Shown here: piece by piece, positions 45,606 through 54,274 of the stretch
Layout of the letters: every line of letters starts with the position of its first letter
How positions within the stretch are numbered: position 1 is the first letter of the stretch
Assembly: GCF_051201685.1 (NCBI RefSeq)
Contig: NZ_CP179213.1
Coordinates: 2,418,001-2,482,000, forward strand
From: Luminiphilus sp051201685
GTDB lineage: Bacteria > Pseudomonadota > Gammaproteobacteria > Pseudomonadales > Halieaceae
Direction of reading: 5' to 3'
Length of the DNA: 64,000 nucleotides
Notes under the pieces: generated by a model
Seen by the model: only the letters and a program-made list of their open reading frames with translations
What the model was told of the DNA's origin: nothing
Database searches by the model: none
Position numbers and translations under genes: made by a program

Positions 45606-45695
45606 GCAGGTCGACACTCAGAGGTGCCGAAACGCTTGTCAGCGGCGCTGTTTTTCTCCACCATGGTGGACCTTACTTCTAATTGACGAACCTCC

Positions 45696-46976
45696 TTGAA
45701 CGACGCCCCGCTGGGACTTCTTTTTACATTACTCGCTGCTCTGATTCTGATCTCAGCTTTCTTCTCGAGCTCAGAGACAAGCATGCTGTCGCTAAACCGC
45801 TACCGGTTAAAACACCTTATCGGTAAGGACCACAAGGGAGCTCGCCGCGCGAGCAAGCTGTTGGAGCGCCCCGATCAGCTCATCAGCATCATTTTGATCG
45901 GCAATAATCTGGTCAACATACTCGCCTCCGCCATTGCAACGGTCATTGCCATACGCCTTTACGGCGATGCTGGCATTGCAGTCGCAACAGTCGCTCTGAC
46001 ACTTGTGATTTTGGTATTCGCAGAGATAACGCCGAAAACGGTTGCAGCGCTCCACCCAGAAAAACTGGCATTTCCCTTCAGCCTGATTTTACTCCCCTTA
46101 CTCAAGCTGTTTATGCCTCTAGTATGGGCCATTAACAGCGTGACCAATGGCCTACTCAAACTGATGGGTTTCCGGCCCGATCTACAAAATGACGAAGCGC
46201 TGTCGCAAGAAGAGCTGCGGACCATCGTTAGTGAGTCTGGCACCATGATTCCGAGCCGCCACCGGCGCATGTTGACGAATATATTGGATCTGGAGCTGGT
46301 CACCGTGGACGACATTATGGTGCCGCGCAGCGAGGTCTTTGGCGTCGATCTTGACGACAGTGATGAAATCATCCTCGAGCACTTGCAATCCAGCACCCAT
46401 ACCTTGCTCCCCGTTTGGCATGAAGATATCAACAACATTCAAGGTGTGCTGCACATGCGTGACCTATCGCGCGTGCTTGTGTCTGGCGGCTTGTGTCGGG
46501 ACACGCTAAAACGAGAACTCCAGACACCTTACTTCGTGCCCGAAAATACGCCACTACACACCCAACTTAGGCAGTTTCAACTCAAAAAGCTTCGAATGGG
46601 CATTGTCGTAGACGAATACGGTGACCTTTTGGGTTTGGTCACCCTTGAGGACATTCTTGAAGAGATTGTTGGGGAATTTACCTCCAACCTCATTGAAGAC
46701 AGCGAAGAAATGCACACTGACCCCGATGGCGGCACTGTCTGCTCGGGAACAGTACACATCAGAGAGCTCAATCGGCATCGAAATTGGTCGCTACCCACAG
46801 ACGGCCCCAAAACCATCAGCGGGCTCGCGCTAGAGGCCCTGGAAGCCTTTCCGTCGGGTGAAGTTGCTGTGCAAATACCGGGCTATCTCATTCAGGTTCT
46901 CGAAATTGAGGGCCGAACGCTCAGCAAGGTGAAAATCAGGCCGATGGAGACGTCGGAACCCGCTGCTGCAGAGTAA
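45696..46976 (+). CDS. CNNM/CorC-HlyC family membrane protein with CBS domains
   Basis: A 426-residue protein. The N-terminal DUF21 membrane domain (LILISAFFSSSETSMLSLNRYRL, LVNILASAIATVIAI) is followed by two CBS domains (VDDIMVPRSEVFGVDLDD, GIVVDEYGDLLGLVTLEDILEEIVGE) and a C-terminal CorC_HlyC domain. It is the YfjD/CorB type implicated in magnesium or cobalt efflux. The only usable start is TTG 45696, which lacks a clear ribosome site, so coupling to ypjD may matter. Confidence 0.92.
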   Translation: MNDAPLGLLFTLLAALILISAFFSSSETSMLSLNRYRLKHLIGKDHKGARRASKLLERPDQLISIILIGNNLVNILASAIATVIAIRLYGDAGIAVATVALTLVILVFAEITPKTVAALHPEKLAFPFSLILLPLLKLFMPLVWAINSVTNGLLKLMGFRPDLQNDEALSQEELRTIVSESGTMIPSRHRRMLTNILDLELVTVDDIMVPRSEVFGVDLDDSDEIILEHLQSSTHTLLPVWHEDINNIQGVLHMRDLSRVLVSGGLCRDTLKRELQTPYFVPENTPLHTQLRQFQLKKLRMGIVVDEYGDLLGLVTLEDILEEIVGEFTSNLIEDSEEMHTDPDGGTVCSGTVHIRELNRHRNWSLPTDGPKTISGLALEALEAFPSGEVAVQIPGYLIQVLEIEGRTLSKVKIRPMETSEPAAAE

Positions 46977-47044
46977 CTTGGGTCGCTCCCTTGTTTGGGC
47001 CACACAAGTGCCATCACAACGGCGGCGTCGACTTCAGGACAGCG

Positions 47045-47236
47045 TCAGAGCAGTTTAATCGTGCTGGATTCGCTGCGTCGCGTCTCGGCATTGCGCAGAA
47101 TTTCGCGTTTTCGGACATCATCAGCGATAAACCAGTCGGTAATTTCGTTACCGGTACGAAAACATCCGAGGCAAATATCATCGGCATCAAGTGCGCATAT
47201 TGAAACGCAAGGAGAAGCGGGCGCGGGTAATTCCAT
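47045..47236 (-). CDS. DUF1289 family protein
   Basis: The 63-residue protein has the family's four-Cys motif SPCVSICALDADDICLGCFR followed by EITDW and a basic C-terminus with REILRNAETR. The cysteines probably bind a metal or Fe-S cluster. Function is unknown. It lies downstream of tgt on the same strand. Confidence 0.88.
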   Translation of the reverse strand: MELPAPASPCVSICALDADDICLGCFRTGNEITDWFIADDVRKREILRNAETRRSESSTIKLL

Positions 47237-47276
47237 GAGCTAGTCAGTCACCTTAGGTATTTTCAGCGTCTACGTG

Positions 47277-48383
47277 TCAAGGCTCAGGGTTGGATTGCCG
47301 GCGATAGAAATCAGCGGCAAACTCTGCGAGCCGCCCCTCACGTATCGCGCGACGAATATCGGCCATGTGCTTTTGATAAAAGCGCAAATTATGAATCGTG
47401 TTGAGCTGTGACCCCAAAATCTCGTTGCATTTGTCGAGGTGATGCAAGTACGCACGGGTAAAATTTTGGCAGGTGTAACAATCGCAAGAGCGATCTACGG
47501 GCTCAGTGCTGTCCTTGTGCCGCGCATTTCGTAATTTGATCGCGCCTTGGTCGGTAAATAAATGGCCGTTACGAGCGTTGCGTGTGGGCATGACACAATC
47601 AAACATATCCACCCCTCTCATAACACCCTCGAGCAAATCAGCTGGCGTACCAACACCCATTAAGTAGCGCGGCTTCTCTGCCGGCAGCTCAGAAGCCACC
47701 CCGTCCAGTACCCGAAGCATGTCTTCTTTGGGCTCTCCCACTGACAAACCGCCAATCGCGTAGCCGTCAAAATCGAGGTCCACTAAACCCGCCATGGACT
47801 CCAAGCGCAGAGATTCGTACATGCCACCCTGCACAATGCCAAATAAAGCCGCAGGGTTGTTCCCGTGGGCCGCCTTACTTCTTTCGGCCCAACGCAGGGA
47901 TAACTTCATTGATTGGGCGGCTTCTGATTCAGTTGCAGGAAAAGGCGTGCACTCGTCGAAAATCATCACAATGTCACTGCCAAGCTGCCGCTGAATAGCC
48001 ATTGAAGTTTCAGGGTCTAGAAAAACACGGTCGCCATTAACGGGAGAACGGAAGGTGACGCCACGCTCCTCAACCTTACGCATCTCGCCAAGGCTGAAGA
48101 CTTGAAATCCACCCGAGTCTGTCAATATTGGTTTCTGCCAGCCCATGAAGTCGTGCAGATCGCCGTGCTGCTGAATAACCTCAGTTCCGGGTCGTAGCCA
48201 GAGATGGAACGTATTGCCCAAAATGATGTCTGCGCCAATCGCTTCAATATCCCGGGGCAACATGCCCTTGACGGTGCCATAGGTTCCCACTGGCATAAAA
48301 GCTGGTGTCGAGACACTGCCGCGATCAAAGGTCAGCTCACCGCATCGAGCTTGGCCATATCGGGCTTGGATATCAAATTTCAT
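47277..48383 (-). CDS. tgt: tRNA-guanine transglycosylase (queuine tRNA-ribosyltransferase)
   Basis: A 368-residue TGT with the catalytic Asp in ILTDSGGFQVFSL, GGLSVGEPKEDM, a second Asp in VDMFDCVMPTRNARNG, and Zn ligands CYTCQNF plus a downstream His. It inserts preQ1 at position 34 of GUN tRNAs. ATG 48383 gives the standard N-terminus MKFDIQARYGQARCGEL; the 43 codons upstream in frame are not homologous. It follows queA by seven bases. Confidence 0.97.
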   Translation of the reverse strand: MKFDIQARYGQARCGELTFDRGSVSTPAFMPVGTYGTVKGMLPRDIEAIGADIILGNTFHLWLRPGTEVIQQHGDLHDFMGWQKPILTDSGGFQVFSLGEMRKVEERGVTFRSPVNGDRVFLDPETSMAIQRQLGSDIVMIFDECTPFPATESEAAQSMKLSLRWAERSKAAHGNNPAALFGIVQGGMYESLRLESMAGLVDLDFDGYAIGGLSVGEPKEDMLRVLDGVASELPAEKPRYLMGVGTPADLLEGVMRGVDMFDCVMPTRNARNGHLFTDQGAIKLRNARHKDSTEPVDRSCDCYTCQNFTRAYLHHLDKCNEILGSQLNTIHNLRFYQKHMADIRRAIREGRLAEFAADFYRRQSNPEP

Positions 48384-48390
48384 AGCTAGC

Positions 48391-49455
48391 CTAGCCTCCA
48401 GATCTGCTGTCAGGGTTAGCGGTAACGAACATGGCATCACCATAACTAAAAAAGCGATAACGCTGGTCGACAGCCTGCTGATAAGCCGCCATGGTATTTT
48501 CGTGGCCTGCAAACGCCGCCACCAGCATGATTAAAGTCGACTCAGGGAGATGAAAGTTAGTCACCATGGCATCAACGACGTTAAAGCGCTGACCCGGATA
48601 AAGAAATATATCGCTATCACCCGAGAAGGTTTTTAGCGTGCCACCTCGGGCTGCTGTCTCAAGAGAACGAACGGCCGTAGTGCCCACGGCCACCACCCGA
48701 CCTTTACACTCTCGGCAACGTTGAACGGCCGCCACGACGTCTTCATTCACCTCCAACCACTCACTGTGCATGTGGTGATCGGTAATTTTTTCGGCCCGTA
48801 CTGGCTGGAATGTGCCCGATCCAACATGCAAGGTGACCTCAGCTGTCTTAACACCCTGAGAACGAATATCTTCAAGCAAGTGGGCGTCAAAATGCAGACC
48901 TGCTGTTGGTGCCGCAACGGCACCATCGCGCTGGGCAAACACCGTCTGATAGCGCTCACGATCTTTAGCATTATCTGACCGCTCAATATAAGGCGGCAAA
49001 GGAATATGGCCGTAAGTTTTTAAAATTTCGGGCCAAGACCCCGAATCAACAACCAGTTCGAATAAAGCATCCCGGCGACCTTGAACTCGAACTGAAAATT
49101 CGGTGGCGTCTGACGTCTCGTCAGGGGTGATCAAAATAGCCGTGCCCGGCTTCGAAGACTTGCTTGCCCTGACGTGGGCCAGCGCTGAACCGCCCTCTAG
49201 AAATCGCTCAATTAATATTTCAACACGACCCCCGGTTTGCTTAACACCATACAATCTCGCCGGGATAACCCGTGTATTGTTGAACACCAGCAGATCGTTG
49301 GGCTCAAGCCAGTCGGTTAAGTGATTGAACTGGCTGTGGTGTATGTCGCCGTTGTCGCCGTTGAGAACAAGAAGTCGCGAGCCTGTACGTTGTGGCAGAG
49401 GTTCCTGCGCGATCAACTCCTCAGGCAAATCGTAATAAAAGTCCTGTCGCCGCAT
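48391..49455 (-). CDS. queA: S-adenosylmethionine:tRNA ribosyltransferase-isomerase
   Basis: A 354-residue QueA beginning MRRQDFYYDLPEELIAQEPL, with TVFAQRDGAVAAPTAGLHF and YLGFQ-region equivalents, ending FFSYGDAMFV. It converts preQ1 to epoxyqueuosine on tRNA. It is the first gene of the queA-tgt pair. Confidence 0.97.
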   Translation of the reverse strand: MRRQDFYYDLPEELIAQEPLPQRTGSRLLVLNGDNGDIHHSQFNHLTDWLEPNDLLVFNNTRVIPARLYGVKQTGGRVEILIERFLEGGSALAHVRASKSSKPGTAILITPDETSDATEFSVRVQGRRDALFELVVDSGSWPEILKTYGHIPLPPYIERSDNAKDRERYQTVFAQRDGAVAAPTAGLHFDAHLLEDIRSQGVKTAEVTLHVGSGTFQPVRAEKITDHHMHSEWLEVNEDVVAAVQRCRECKGRVVAVGTTAVRSLETAARGGTLKTFSGDSDIFLYPGQRFNVVDAMVTNFHLPESTLIMLVAAFAGHENTMAAYQQAVDQRYRFFSYGDAMFVTANPDSRSGG

Positions 49456-49490
49456 AGCCTTAAACCCTTTACCTCTGCAAATTTGGGCAC

Positions 49491-49515
49491 AAAAAAACCG
49501 GCAACAGCCGGTTTT
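49491..49515 (-). terminator. Rho-independent terminator
   Basis: Read leftward: AAAACCGGC, a four-base loop, GCCGGT and seven T residues. It lies 18 bases after the stop codon of the small acidic-tailed gene and insulates it from queA. Confidence 0.9.
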
Positions 49516-49532
49516 CTATCGGGACCCTGCAA

Positions 49533-49787
49533 TTAGGCGTCTGTGGCCTCTTCTTCATCAGTTGCCTCAGCCGGAGCTTCCTCTTCGGCAGAAGCCTCTT
49601 CAGCTGGCGCTTCTTCAACGGGCTCAGCTCCGGGTAGAGTTACCTTGATCAGCTCTTCTGCCAGCAAAATATTGACTTTTTCCTCGCCATTAACAGGCTT
49701 GCCAGTAGCGTCCTGAACAGCAAATCGCTCGTCACCGCGCTTAAAGATTTTGTACTCATTGGTTTTTTTGATGAGGTTCATCGCCAT
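49533..49787 (-). CDS. Small conserved protein with acidic tail
   Basis: The 84-residue product has a globular N-terminal half (MNLIKKTNEYKIFKRGDERF, then KPVNGEEKVNILLAEELI) and an Ala/Glu-rich tail of about 30 residues. I recognise it as a conserved gammaproteobacterial hypothetical, not a named family. ATG 49787 has GGGGAG seven bases upstream; the frame extends 62 codons further without a ribosome site. It is a monocistronic gene with its own terminator, divergent from tRNA-Leu. Confidence 0.8.
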   Translation of the reverse strand: MAMNLIKKTNEYKIFKRGDERFAVQDATGKPVNGEEKVNILLAEELIKVTLPGAEPVEEAPAEEASAEEEAPAEATDEEEATDA

Positions 49788-49936
49788 GTCTTTTCTCCCC
49801 TTGAGATACTCAGTCGCGGATGCTTTGATAACGCTAGCTGTCCGATTCGCGGAGCAGGATAACGTAATAACGCAAACTTCGCAGCAAATTATTGCCGTTT
49901 GCTCTGGCCTTGCTATAATCCGCCGGCTTAATTTAT

Positions 49937-50023
49937 GCCGGTGTGGTGGAATTGGTAGACACAGGGGATTCAAAATCCCCCGCCCTTAAAAGCTTGACGG
50001 TTCGAGTCCGTCCTCCGGTACCA
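49937..50023 (+). tRNA. tRNA-Leu (anticodon CAA)
   Basis: The 87-base cloverleaf has GTGGTGGAATTGGTAGACAC in the D-arm region, an anticodon stem of GGGGA/TCCCC around TTCAAAA with anticodon CAA, a long variable arm (type II tRNA), T-arm GACGG-TTCGAGT-CCGTC and encoded CCA at 50021-50023. The acceptor stem GCCGGTG/CTCCGGT has a G-U first pair and a U-U mismatch at the sixth pair. Confidence 0.95.
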
Positions 50024-50043
50024 CTCCCTCTTTTCTGGGAGTG
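50022..50043 (+). terminator. Hairpin just after tRNA-Leu
   Basis: CACTCCC and GGGAGTG pair around an eight-base T-rich loop, starting within the tRNA 3' end. It is probably a processing or termination element; there is no T-run on the plus strand. Confidence 0.4.
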
Positions 50044-50493
50044 CACAAAAAGCAAGCTCCCTTTACGAAATAACCAAATTTTACAGCCCCAAACGGCCAA
50101 TATACCTCTGGCGGCACTTTGTTGTGCCCGCGTGTATTTTGAACGATTTCTGCCAATTTGTGCCATCCTGTGTGCCATGAAAACAATCCAGACGAATGTG
50201 CCGTCAGGTCCCACCCACCTATAACCCGCACAAACCTACCTGACACTGCCTACCCCAATACCACTCACAAACTATTATCATAACTAATGCCAATATTTGG
50301 AACAGCCCTTTTACCCGTTCCGTACGAGTAACCGCAGCATTTATGCACCCCGTGGAACATTCCGTGGAACATATCAACGCTAGTTAATCGGCCCCCTCAG
50401 AGAACGATTCCTGACACAGCTTACCTCGGCGTTGAGCCTCAAACTTAAGGCTGATACCGTTGACACTGCAACCAACCAAAGAACGGTCGTCCA
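50044..50493. other. Gene-poor region after tRNA-Leu with paired iterons
   Basis: I see no gene in this stretch. It carries TGTGCCAT at 50159-50166 and 50171-50178, and CCGTGGAACAT at 50350-50360 and 50362-50372. Both pairs have a 12-base period. Such paired iterons beside a tRNA 3' end resemble arm-type sites left by tRNA-targeting integrases. Confidence 0.45.
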
Positions 50494-50706
50494 ATGAGAT
50501 ACAGATTAATCCTACTGCTTATGCTTACCTTGATGCAGGGCTGTCAAAAGTCAGATTACGAAGTTTGTATAGACAGCGCGTATCCACATGCGTTGACTTG
50601 GGAAGGAACACAACCAGAGAATTCCTCGAAGACACCAACCGAGCTAAAAAACCTCGCTCGACATCAAACAGCCTACCAATGCGCCAAGTTTCTCAGAGCA
50701 GGATGA
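50494..50706 (+). CDS. Possible small lipoprotein
   Basis: The 70-residue frame starts MRYRLILLLMLTLMQGCQKS, a good lipoprotein signal with lipobox LMQGC. A short Cys-containing mature part (YEVCIDSAYPHA, YQCAKFLRA) follows. The signal sequence is the only strong evidence; the ribosome site is weak and I recognise no family. An alternative overlapping frame at 50460-50735 looks non-coding. Confidence 0.45.
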   Translation: MRYRLILLLMLTLMQGCQKSDYEVCIDSAYPHALTWEGTQPENSSKTPTELKNLARHQTAYQCAKFLRAG

Positions 50707-51084
50707 AATGCGAGAGCGACGGCGTTGAGCCCTAACTAGCAGCCCCGTTAGCGCACCGTGGGGCTACGGCAGGACTGGCTGCAAGGGTAGCCACAGCGCC
50801 CCTGCAGTATCGCCACAGCCTGACCACATAACATTACTGAAACCTATAACTGCAAGCCACTCACGACGGTCATTAAAATACCTTTCGGCGAGCTTTTAGA
50901 AACATTAGCCTAACGCAGTTGAAGGACAGACTTAACGCTTCAATTTGCGTGACAAGCAAAAAGCGCTCAATATTTCAGGCTGCTAAAACGAATCCATGTG
51001 TCGCTGCTACAAAAAAATCAATCTCTGCTTTTGTATCGGCCGTCGGTACCAAAGCTCACCCATAGCCACGAAAGGAAATCAAGA
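50707..51084. other. Intergenic region before acuI-like gene
   Basis: No gene supported. CGGTACCA at 51044-51051 matches the last eight bases of tRNA-Leu, too short to call an attachment site by itself. Confidence 0.4.
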
Positions 51085-52068
51085 ATGTTCAACGCTTTAA
51101 TTGCCAGACAGTCAGAAGCCGGGCAAGCCGTGTCTGTTGAGAGCCTAGAACTCTCTGATTTACCCGATAATGATGTCCTTGTTCGCGTCGACTACAGCAC
51201 GATCAATTACAAAGACGGTTTAGCGCTGACCGGAACCCGCCCCATCATACGCAACTACCCTCTCGTACCCGGTATCGACCTGGCGGGGGTGATCGAAAGT
51301 AGTCAAGACGAACGCTGGCAGGTGGGCGATCGTGTCGTGGTTAATGGCTGGGGCATGGGAGAAGGCCACTGGGGCGGTTTGGCTCAGTACGCGCAGGTCA
51401 AGGGTGATTGGCTGGTCAAGTTACCTGATGCTCTTTCAACTCGAGAAGCCATGTGCATTGGCACCGCCGGCTATACCGCAGCACTTTGTGTTGAGGCACT
51501 CATGAAACACGGCACTACGCCAGCGGATGGAGACATTCTTGTCACTGGCGCAAGTGGTGGTGTGGGAAGCGTTGCAATTGCTCTGCTGGCAGCACAAGGC
51601 TTTAACGTTGTCGCTTCTACTGGGAAGACTCAGGAAGGCGCATACCTCGAGGCACTGGGTGCCAGTGAGCACATTGATCGCAATACGATGAACACTTCTG
51701 GAAACCCACTTCAAAAAGAGCGTTGGGCCGGTGTTGTTGATGCCGTTGGAGGGCATACCCTTGCCAATGCCTGCGCGCAAACTCGCTATGGTGGGGCGAT
51801 TGCCGCTTGCGGTCTCGCCGAAAGCCCATCGCTTCCAACAACCGTAATGCCCTTTATATTGCGAGGGGTAACGCTCTATGGCATCGACAGTGTTATGGCA
51901 CCTCTTTTGGCCCGCGAAGGGGCTTGGCGGCGGTTAGCAGCTGACTTCGACAAAACCCGGCTGGAGAGCATGGTCAAGGAAATTAGCCTAGCTGACGCGC
52001 TTGATGTCGGGCCTGACGTACTCGAGGGGAAAATACGTGGCCGACTGCTTGTTAACGTTAATCAGTAA
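51085..52068 (+). CDS. acuI: YhdH/AcuI-type acrylyl-CoA reductase
   Basis: A 327-residue MDR oxidoreductase close to YhdH/AcuI: DYSTINYKDGLALTG, YPLVPGIDLAGV, VVNGWGMGEGHWGGLAQYA, and VTGASGGVGSVAIALLAAQG for NADPH. ATG 51085 has AAGGA eight bases upstream. The enzyme reduces acrylyl-CoA to propionyl-CoA, detoxifying acrylate made from DMSP in marine bacteria. No DMSP lyase gene is adjacent, so the physiological link is inferred from family and habitat. Confidence 0.88.
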   Translation: MFNALIARQSEAGQAVSVESLELSDLPDNDVLVRVDYSTINYKDGLALTGTRPIIRNYPLVPGIDLAGVIESSQDERWQVGDRVVVNGWGMGEGHWGGLAQYAQVKGDWLVKLPDALSTREAMCIGTAGYTAALCVEALMKHGTTPADGDILVTGASGGVGSVAIALLAAQGFNVVASTGKTQEGAYLEALGASEHIDRNTMNTSGNPLQKERWAGVVDAVGGHTLANACAQTRYGGAIAACGLAESPSLPTTVMPFILRGVTLYGIDSVMAPLLAREGAWRRLAADFDKTRLESMVKEISLADALDVGPDVLEGKIRGRLLVNVNQ

Positions 52069-52093
52069 GCTGACGATCTGAAGGCCATCGCGC

Positions 52094-52702
52094 TCAAAAA
52101 AGCACCAGCGTTGAAACGACAACCATTAGCATAGCAGCCAGCTTGTTGAGCCAGCGCAGCTGAGCACCCGTACTCATGCGCTTGCGCAACCACTGCCCGC
52201 TGAGAGCGTAAAGACTCATAGACAAAAACTCGGTCACCATGATGACCGACAAAAACCCTGACAGTTGATGGGCTATGGGCTCATCAGGCACCATAAAGCC
52301 GGGCAATAGCGCCAGCATAAATGCCCAGCCCTTGGGGTTCATCACTGCCGTGGTGCAACCCAGCATCACCAACGTCGGCCCCGAGAGACTTCCCTCCAGC
52401 CCGCCCTCATTTATCGCCGGCTCAGACAACCAAAGAGCGCGAGCAACCCACAACAAATACAGGGCTCCCACGACCATAAGTGCTCTAAACCACATGGGAT
52501 CCAACAGCATCATATTTTGTAGCAACCATACGGTGATACTTACCACCACTGCCACACCGAAAAGCTCGCCAAGCATCATCCACAATGTTCGCCGATAGCC
52601 TTCTGAGATACCCAAAGAGAACGCCAGCATCATGCACATGCCGGGGGTTAGCGACACAATGGCAATGGTGGGAATAAACAACATCAACAGCTCTGGTTTC
52701 AT
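52094..52702 (-). CDS. LysE/RhtB-family exporter
   Basis: A 202-residue membrane protein with about six helices and the LysE/RhtB start: IVSLTPGMCMMLAFSLGISEG, GALYLLWVARALW and MNPKGWAFMLALLPGF. The family exports amino acids and their derivatives; the substrate is unknown. It is convergent with acuI and divergent from the glutamate synthase-like gene. Confidence 0.88.
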   Translation of the reverse strand: MKPELLMLFIPTIAIVSLTPGMCMMLAFSLGISEGYRRTLWMMLGELFGVAVVVSITVWLLQNMMLLDPMWFRALMVVGALYLLWVARALWLSEPAINEGGLEGSLSGPTLVMLGCTTAVMNPKGWAFMLALLPGFMVPDEPIAHQLSGFLSVIMVTEFLSMSLYALSGQWLRKRMSTGAQLRWLNKLAAMLMVVVSTLVLF

Positions 52703-52752
52703 GTTAAAACAGCATCTTTGGTAATTGATAAAAAGCTGGGGGGGCCTTACAC

Positions 52753-54270
52753 ATGGTCAAAATACACGACTTCCTAATGCAGGTTATTGAATTCAGTGCT
52801 TTGCTAATGGCCACCTTAATTCTGGTGGGGGTCGTCACCATCGTGGTGCTCTACATTATAGACGTCACTCAGTCCCAGCAGGCAATCCGCAGAAATTATC
52901 CGGTCATAGGACGTTTTCGCTATCTGTTTGAGCACTTGGGCGTGTTTTTTCGACAATACTTTTTTGCCATGGATCGGGAAGAATTACCATTTAACAGGGC
53001 ACAACGTGGTTGGATCGCCAGAGCCGCTAAAGATATTGATCACACCATTGCCTTCGGCTCGACCAAACCCATTCATACCCCAGGCGACATACTATTTCTC
53101 AATAGCGCGTTTCCTAAGCTTGATGAAGAAACTCAGCTTTCAGCAAAAACTCCGCTGTGCTTTGGCCAAGGCTATGCTCGTGATGTTTACGAGACCCATT
53201 CGGTATTTCACATCTCGGCGATGAGCTATGGCGCACTATCGGCACCCGCCATTCAGGCCCTTTCTATGGGTGCCGCCAAAGCCGGTATCTTGCTCAACAC
53301 GGGGGAAGGCGGACTCGCCCCTTTTCATCTCAAAGGGCAGTGCGACCTCGTCTATCAGATTGGCACCGCAAAATATGGCGTGCGCAACACCGATGGCACA
53401 TTAAGTGATGACAAGCTCCAAGAGATTGCCGCCCACACCTCGGTCAAAATGTTCGAAATAAAGTTGTCTCAAGGCGCAAAACCCGGCAAGGGCGGTATTT
53501 TACCTGCTGAAAAAGTGACGGCAGTTATCGCAAGCACTAGAGGGATACCCATGGGGCAAGATTCGCTGAGCCCCAACCGACACATCGACATCAGTTCAGT
53601 TGATGATCTGCTGAGTATGATTCATCGAGTCAGGGAAGTAACCGGAAAACCCGTAGGCATCAAATTTGTGCTGGGCCAGCCCGAGTGGCTCGATGATTTG
53701 TGTCAGGCCATTCAGACCCGGGGGCTAGACTTCGCGCCGGATTTCGTAACAGTGGACAGTGCGGATGGTGGCACCGGTGCGGCACCGCAAAGCCTGATGG
53801 ACAATGTGGGGCTGCCCGCGGACAGTAGCCTGCCATGGGTCGTAGACAAGCTGATTGAGTATGGGCTTAGAGCACGCATAAAAGTCATGGCATCGGGGAA
53901 AATGAGTACACCTTCTGGTGTTGCTGCAGCACTTTGTTTAGGGGCGGACAGTGTCAATACCGCTCGAGGATTTATGTTTGCCTTGGGTTGTATTCAGGCC
54001 CTGCAATGCAACAAAAACACGTGCCCCACCGGCATAACAACCCATGATCCAAAATTGCAGAAGGGTCTGGATCCTGAGCTTAAAGCTACTCGAGTGGCGA
54101 ACTACGCTAGAAATCTCCTGCATGAAGTTGAGGTTGTTGCCCACAGCTGCGGCGTCGTCAATCCTTACGAGCTGGGTAGAGAGCATGCGTATTTGGTAAC
54201 GGCTAATGGCCTACCCCAGCGACTGACCGATCGTTATCCCACATCGGCTAAAGCACACCATCAGAAATAA
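52753..54270 (+). CDS. FMN-binding glutamate synthase-family protein, membrane-anchored
   Basis: A 505-residue protein. An N-terminal hydrophobic helix (LMATLILVGVVTIVVLYIIDV) precedes the glutamate synthase central FMN domain: GEGGLAPFHLKGQCDLVYQIGT, KLSQGAKPGKGGILPAEKV, TVDSADGGTGAAPQS, and the 3Fe-4S cysteines in CNKNTCPTGITTHDP. There is no amidotransferase domain. Stand-alone members of this group act in unknown oxidoreductions, some on N-methylglutamate-like substrates. Confidence 0.87.
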   Translation: MVKIHDFLMQVIEFSALLMATLILVGVVTIVVLYIIDVTQSQQAIRRNYPVIGRFRYLFEHLGVFFRQYFFAMDREELPFNRAQRGWIARAAKDIDHTIAFGSTKPIHTPGDILFLNSAFPKLDEETQLSAKTPLCFGQGYARDVYETHSVFHISAMSYGALSAPAIQALSMGAAKAGILLNTGEGGLAPFHLKGQCDLVYQIGTAKYGVRNTDGTLSDDKLQEIAAHTSVKMFEIKLSQGAKPGKGGILPAEKVTAVIASTRGIPMGQDSLSPNRHIDISSVDDLLSMIHRVREVTGKPVGIKFVLGQPEWLDDLCQAIQTRGLDFAPDFVTVDSADGGTGAAPQSLMDNVGLPADSSLPWVVDKLIEYGLRARIKVMASGKMSTPSGVAAALCLGADSVNTARGFMFALGCIQALQCNKNTCPTGITTHDPKLQKGLDPELKATRVANYARNLLHEVEVVAHSCGVVNPYELGREHAYLVTANGLPQRLTDRYPTSAKAHHQK

Positions 54271-54274
54271 ACCA

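Noticed and set aside
50460..50735. 91-codon frame overlapping the small lipoprotein candidate
   Set aside because: No signal sequence or domain; the overlapping frame at 50494 has a lipobox and is the better candidate.
51044..51051. CGGTACCA as the far attachment site of a tRNA-Leu island
   Set aside because: Eight matching bases in about 1 kb is too weak alone; mentioned only as support for the scar idea.
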